Origin: Verrucomicrobiia bacterium
GTDB lineage: Bacteria > Verrucomicrobiota > Verrucomicrobiia > Limisphaerales > JADLHS01
DNA: 64,000 bases
Direction of reading: 5' to 3'
Assembly: GCA_026125285.1 (NCBI GenBank)
Contig: JAHCLO010000012.1
Location: forward strand, 1-64,000
Shown here: positions 61,401 through 64,000 of the stretch, piece by piece
How the letters are laid out: each line of letters begins with the position of its first letter
Position numbering within the stretch: position 1 is the first letter of the stretch
Translations under genes and position numbers: made by a program
Notes under the pieces: model-generated
Databases searched by the model: none
What the model was told of the DNA's origin: nothing
The model's input: only the letters and a program-made list of their open reading frames with translations

Positions 61401-63578
61401 GCGTTCGGCGGGGTGTTCCGCGGGACGTTGATCAGTTCATTGATCCATGACAACCAAGGTGCGGGGGTGGGCTTCAGTTCGATGATTAATTGCACCGTCA
61501 CTGGCAATGGCCTGAGCGGTTCTGGAGGTGGTCTGGTGGCCGCAATAACAAACCTGATTCACAACTCGATCATCTGGGGAAATGGCACAAGTCCGCCTGG
61601 TGGAACCGCGGCCCAACACTTCGGCGGCACGTTTAGTTACTCTTGCAGCCAGCCTTTGCCGGCCGGCGTCGGCAACCTTTCTGTGGATCCCATGCTGACG
61701 GAATCAGGATTGGGTCTCCGGCCAGGTTCACCTTGTGCAAACGCCGGGAGTGCGGCGCTGGCTGCGGGTTTCGACGTTGACGGTCAGAACTGGGCGGATC
61801 AGCCCTCGATGGGCTGTGATGAATGGCAACCGGAGTTGGCGGTTCCACAACCGGCAATCGTCGCGGCAGGTGACGGAAAAATCCGGCTCACAGTCGCGGC
61901 GACAGGCTTGGCACCGACCGGTTACGTGTGGTTCAAGGACGAACTGCCGGTCACCAATGATGCCCGGATTTCCGGCGCCCAAACCGAGGAGTTGGTCATC
62001 ACCGACTTCGGCCCGACGGATGTCGGAACCTATTCCGTCGTTGTTACCAACAGCCTCGGCAATATGTCCAGCCCGGCTTTGAATATCCGCGCACGCTTCG
62101 TGGACCCGGCTAATTCCGCTCCACAAGCGCCTTTCACGAGCTGGTCCACGGCCGCCACTACCATTCAGGACGCGGTGGATGCGGCCGGAATTGGCGAACT
62201 GGTGCTAGTGGCCGATGGAATTCATGCCAGCGGCAGCCGGGTAGTGACCGGCGATCTGGGCAACCGGATCGTTCTTAGCAAATCCGTGACCGTTACCAGT
62301 CGCTTCGGTCCCACCAATGCTGTGATCGAAGGCCAGAAAGATTTGGTTGGCCCGAATGGCAATGGCAATGGCGCCCTGCGCGCAGTGTGGTTGGACAACT
62401 GGACGGGACTGAGCGGTTTCACGATTCGAAGCGGTGCGACTCGCACCAGCGGCACTCTTATCTCCCACCAATCGGGCGGCGGTATTGCAGGTCTCAGCCA
62501 CAATGCGGTTGTGTCTGGCTGCCTGATCGTCAGCAATGCCGCGAACCATTTAGGGGGAGGCGCGTATGGGGTGAGGTTGACGGATTGTGTCGTCGCGGGG
62601 AATACGGCAGTGTTTTATGGTGGTGGGGTTTCGGACGGAGTTTTGGACCGGTGCCGGGTCCAAGATAATTCCGGCGTCGTTGGCGGGGTTAACCGATCAA
62701 CAATCCGCAATTCCCTGGTGGTTCGTAACACAGGCACGACTTCGGGCGGGACGATGGGCGTCGTCATGTTCCATTGCGTCATTGTGGAGAATCAAGGTGG
62801 GGGCTTGGGCTCTGGCGACCAGGCATACAACTCCATCATTTGGGGCAATACTCCGGCCAACTACAATCTATCGGCGAGGATGCACCATTCCTGCACCTTT
62901 CCCATGCCGCCCGCCTTTTTTGGCACGAACAACATCTCTGCTGACCCACGACTGCTGGATGACTTTGAATTGGCTGCGGGGTCTGCCTGCCGCGGCGCCG
63001 GGAGCGCGGATTTCTCCTCCGGGACAGACCTTGACGGTGACAACTGGCTCCTGCCGCCATCAATCGGGGCGCAGGAGTATGTGGCTGGGCCGCGGACAGG
63101 TCCGCTTTCGGTTAGCATTGAGACCAGCCAACCGGATGTGTTGGTGAATCGTTTCCTGACCTTGACCGGGCGTATCAATGGTCGTGCTTCGGGTTTGGAA
63201 TGGGACCTTGGCGACGGGCTGGTGGTGACTAACACCAGCTACTTCACTACTCACGCCTGGTCCAGCCCGGGGACTTACCCTGTAACCTTAACGGTGTATA
63301 ATGACGATCATCCCGGTGGGCAGGCCGCCACTTTGCCCGTCGAGGTGCTCTCGCTGGAAACACCGGCCTTGTCCGGGAACCGGCACGGTCCAGGAACGTT
63401 TCGGCTGGAATTCGTGAGTCAGTTCGGAGCCAGCAACACTGTCCAGTTCGCCACGAACCTGAATCCACCGGTTAGTTGGCACCCGCTACACAATCTCACC
63501 AGCACCGGAGGAGTGGTGCAAATCTTCGACACCACCGCCACCAACTCCACGCGCTTCTATCGCCTGCAAATCCGCTGA
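58404..63578 (+). CDS. Giant secreted protein: four beta-helix/Ig modules plus PKD domain
   Basis: A 1,724-residue exported protein with a signal peptide (MKHSSSAILGISGLLLLSAI). Four modules start near residues 26, 424, 844 and 1229, each with a marker block (W..AA..IQ.AID.A, GGGVW or GGGL, D.DGQ.W, P.S.G..EW), a right-handed parallel beta-helix of the choice-of-anchor Q type, and, in the first three, an Ig-like end with PxSYAWFK or similar. A PKD-like domain begins near 1567 (WDLGDGLVVTNTSYFTTHAW) and a final beta domain follows. The gene was likely built by internal duplication. Likely surface- or glycan-binding; role unknown. Confidence 0.9.
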   Translation: MKHSSSAILGISGLLLLSAIAQAAERYVSLSGSHLPPFTSWAEAATNIQAAIDAANEGDTIWVTNGVYNSGGKIMAGDLVNRVALDKAVTVQSVNGPAVTVIEGQRDFATSTGALATRAAWLTNGAVLSGFTLRAGQTRASGDTISLRNGGGVWCVSTNAVVTNSLIVGNAAATLGGGTFRGTLRNCLLKENGAGSGGGAAEAILINCAVIGNVASLQGGGAFTGMLTNCTVSGNAAGTEGGGTRTASAYNTIIWNNRAPNGSNYLAGSFAFSCASPLPPGAGNTATNPMLLADGQHLASDSPVRTAGNPTFASGLDIDGQPWADPPSLGCDQWMPEPMILAQPHLSLDGWGSLRLSMLAAGAEPLSYAWFKNSEPLIPDGRQHGFDTGNLKLLGIVPQDAGEYSVVVSNGFGVVTSMVAQVTIHCADAAASSPTLPYAGWSTAATTIQEAIDAASAGAVVLVTNGVYANGGRIMAGDLMNRVAVDKPLLVTSVNGPSTTIIVGQKDAATNGPTAVRAVWLTQGAVLSGFTVRNGATRSSGDQVTLLSGGGLWSVSTNALATDCLILDNAAFFGGGAFRVSLERCTVQNNFAQLDGGGVCSNLVQNSRIFTNTAVQNGGGAHGARITASAISGNVAGTGGGAHRSELTHVTVVKNRGRFTGGGTTGCAHTNSIMWLNFVGSSLNNYSSPAGFRSSCSTALPPLGGNISLDPLLLADDIHLATNSPCRGAGLAVTAGPDIDGQPWNAPPSIGCDEWSPEPIAAPPTIHFDAWRRARISAIAAGEAPFAYRWLKDGGELADGGSAGGVNSPELHLSPIGFTDAGNYRFVLSNAFGISTSQVVQLTIRCVDVNNPTPTPPYDSWTSAANVIQDAVDLADAGDLILVNNGIYARGGRVMAGDLTNRVAVDKAVALMSVSGPSATIIQGEWDVPSTNGPGAVRGVWLGDEAAIFGFTVRGGATRGLVGDGINLQTGGGVWCNSTNARVVGCIIRGGAAGATGGGAFGGVFRGTLISSLIHDNQGAGVGFSSMINCTVTGNGLSGSGGGLVAAITNLIHNSIIWGNGTSPPGGTAAQHFGGTFSYSCSQPLPAGVGNLSVDPMLTESGLGLRPGSPCANAGSAALAAGFDVDGQNWADQPSMGCDEWQPELAVPQPAIVAAGDGKIRLTVAATGLAPTGYVWFKDELPVTNDARISGAQTEELVITDFGPTDVGTYSVVVTNSLGNMSSPALNIRARFVDPANSAPQAPFTSWSTAATTIQDAVDAAGIGELVLVADGIHASGSRVVTGDLGNRIVLSKSVTVTSRFGPTNAVIEGQKDLVGPNGNGNGALRAVWLDNWTGLSGFTIRSGATRTSGTLISHQSGGGIAGLSHNAVVSGCLIVSNAANHLGGGAYGVRLTDCVVAGNTAVFYGGGVSDGVLDRCRVQDNSGVVGGVNRSTIRNSLVVRNTGTTSGGTMGVVMFHCVIVENQGGGLGSGDQAYNSIIWGNTPANYNLSARMHHSCTFPMPPAFFGTNNISADPRLLDDFELAAGSACRGAGSADFSSGTDLDGDNWLLPPSIGAQEYVAGPRTGPLSVSIETSQPDVLVNRFLTLTGRINGRASGLEWDLGDGLVVTNTSYFTTHAWSSPGTYPVTLTVYNDDHPGGQAATLPVEVLSLETPALSGNRHGPGTFRLEFVSQFGASNTVQFATNLNPPVSWHPLHNLTSTGGVVQIFDTTATNSTRFYRLQIR

Positions 63579-63725
63579 TTGGATTTCCTCCATTCTTTAA
63601 GTCCATTTACTGGGCTGGCTCCGAAGCGCGTTCGCGTCTGGCGCGGCAACCTTCCCGTGGCTGCGCATCCTGCTTGATTATTCTTGTTGCTCCGTTGCTA
63701 CGTGAGCGGCAGGCTCAAGCCGTTT

Positions 63726-64000
63726 ATGAAGTCGGATGTTACTCTCTCCACCAAACCGGAATTCCAGGCTGAACCTTCGCCGCGCCGCGAGCGAAACCCG
63801 CAGATCGGCCCATGCCGCTTTACGCGCCGCGATTTTTTGCGCCGGTCGGCGCTGGCACTCGGTGCTGCGGTGGCCTCTGGCCCACTGATCGTGCCGGGGT
63901 TGGTGTTGGGCCGCGGCGGGATCAAACCGCCCAGCGAACGGGTGGCGATGGGATTCATCGGCATCGGCGGCCAGGGCCGCGGACACTTGCTCGGCGGTGC
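63726..64000 (+). CDS. Gfo/Idh/MocA-family oxidoreductase, 5' part only
   Basis: The frame is open from ATG 63726 to the window edge (91 codons). It has a twin-arginine signal (FTRRDFLRRSALALGAAVAS), then a mature start with the Rossmann motif VAMGFIGIGGQGRGHLLGG typical of secreted Gfo/Idh/MocA NAD(P)-dependent sugar oxidoreductases of PVC bacteria. The rest lies outside. It fits the sugar-oxidation theme of the region. Confidence 0.85.
   Translation, partial: MKSDVTLSTKPEFQAEPSPRRERNPQIGPCRFTRRDFLRRSALALGAAVASGPLIVPGLVLGRGGIKPPSERVAMGFIGIGGQGRGHLLGG

Noticed and set aside
1-64000. CRISPR arrays, rRNA genes, exosortase and reverse transcriptase genes
   Set aside because: No regular spaced repeats, rRNA sequence, or matching motifs were seen on either strand.

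Overview
Overall. The window reads as a chromosome segment of a free-living Verrucomicrobiota bacterium, probably of the Pedosphaera/Limisphaera type. No 16S gene is present, so this is inferred from gene families. Supporting families are many PEP-CTERM surface proteins, beta-helix/Ig-like secreted proteins, two DUF1080 proteins, a PVC-type heme-binding protein with a C-terminal CxxCH, paired sugar-phosphate isomerase/epimerase proteins, a DUF4091 protein, and Tat-type secreted proteins. Base composition is moderately GC-rich with long coding stretches.

Region 1 (1-12.9 kb) is an accessory surface-protein island. It starts with the 3' end of a beta-helix/Ig-like protein. Seven PEP-CTERM genes from two paralogous families follow, often joined by ATGA or GTGA stop/start overlaps. 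Three of them are followed by a gene of the RCC1-repeat type that starts inside the PEP-CTERM tail in the -1 frame. One RCC1 gene is intact (9455-11218), one is split by an IS3-family element (6843-8295), and one survives only as a remnant (12548-12727).

Region 2 (12.9-23.4 kb) holds an unusual SDR-like protein with a CxxC pair and a partner gene, a DUF1080 protein, an alpha/beta hydrolase, and a large secreted protein ending in a formylglycine-generating-enzyme (FGE)-like domain. The last ~100 bp of that gene look like the variable repeat of a diversity-generating retroelement (DGR). Two further VR-like 3' ends and one small FGE fragment lie downstream. They sit among five full copies and one half copy of a ~75-bp palindromic REP-like element, a RAYT transposase gene, and a PIN-domain toxin-antitoxin pair.

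Region 3 (23.5-37 kb) is mostly housekeeping: an ABC exporter pair, a hybrid histidine kinase, rhamnulokinase, PlsY overlapping a GNAT-aminotransferase fusion gene, a rhodanese, an EamA transporter, a cupin, a lipoprotein, and a YggS-type PLP-homeostasis protein.

Region 4 (37-64 kb) is rich in secreted catabolic enzymes: an isochorismatase-ThuA fusion, the PVC heme protein, DUF4091 and DUF1080 proteins, a PQQ-propeller protein, a D-aminoacylase-like amidohydrolase, two TIM-barrel isomerases, an alkaline phosphatase, a GH20-like enzyme, a four-module beta-helix giant, and the start of a Tat-exported Gfo/Idh/MocA oxidoreductase. tRNA-Ser(GGA) and release factor 3 (prfC) lie among them.

Limits. 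All family names come from reading motifs by eye. No database search was run. No reverse transcriptase, DGR template repeat, exosortase or CRISPR array was found in the window.
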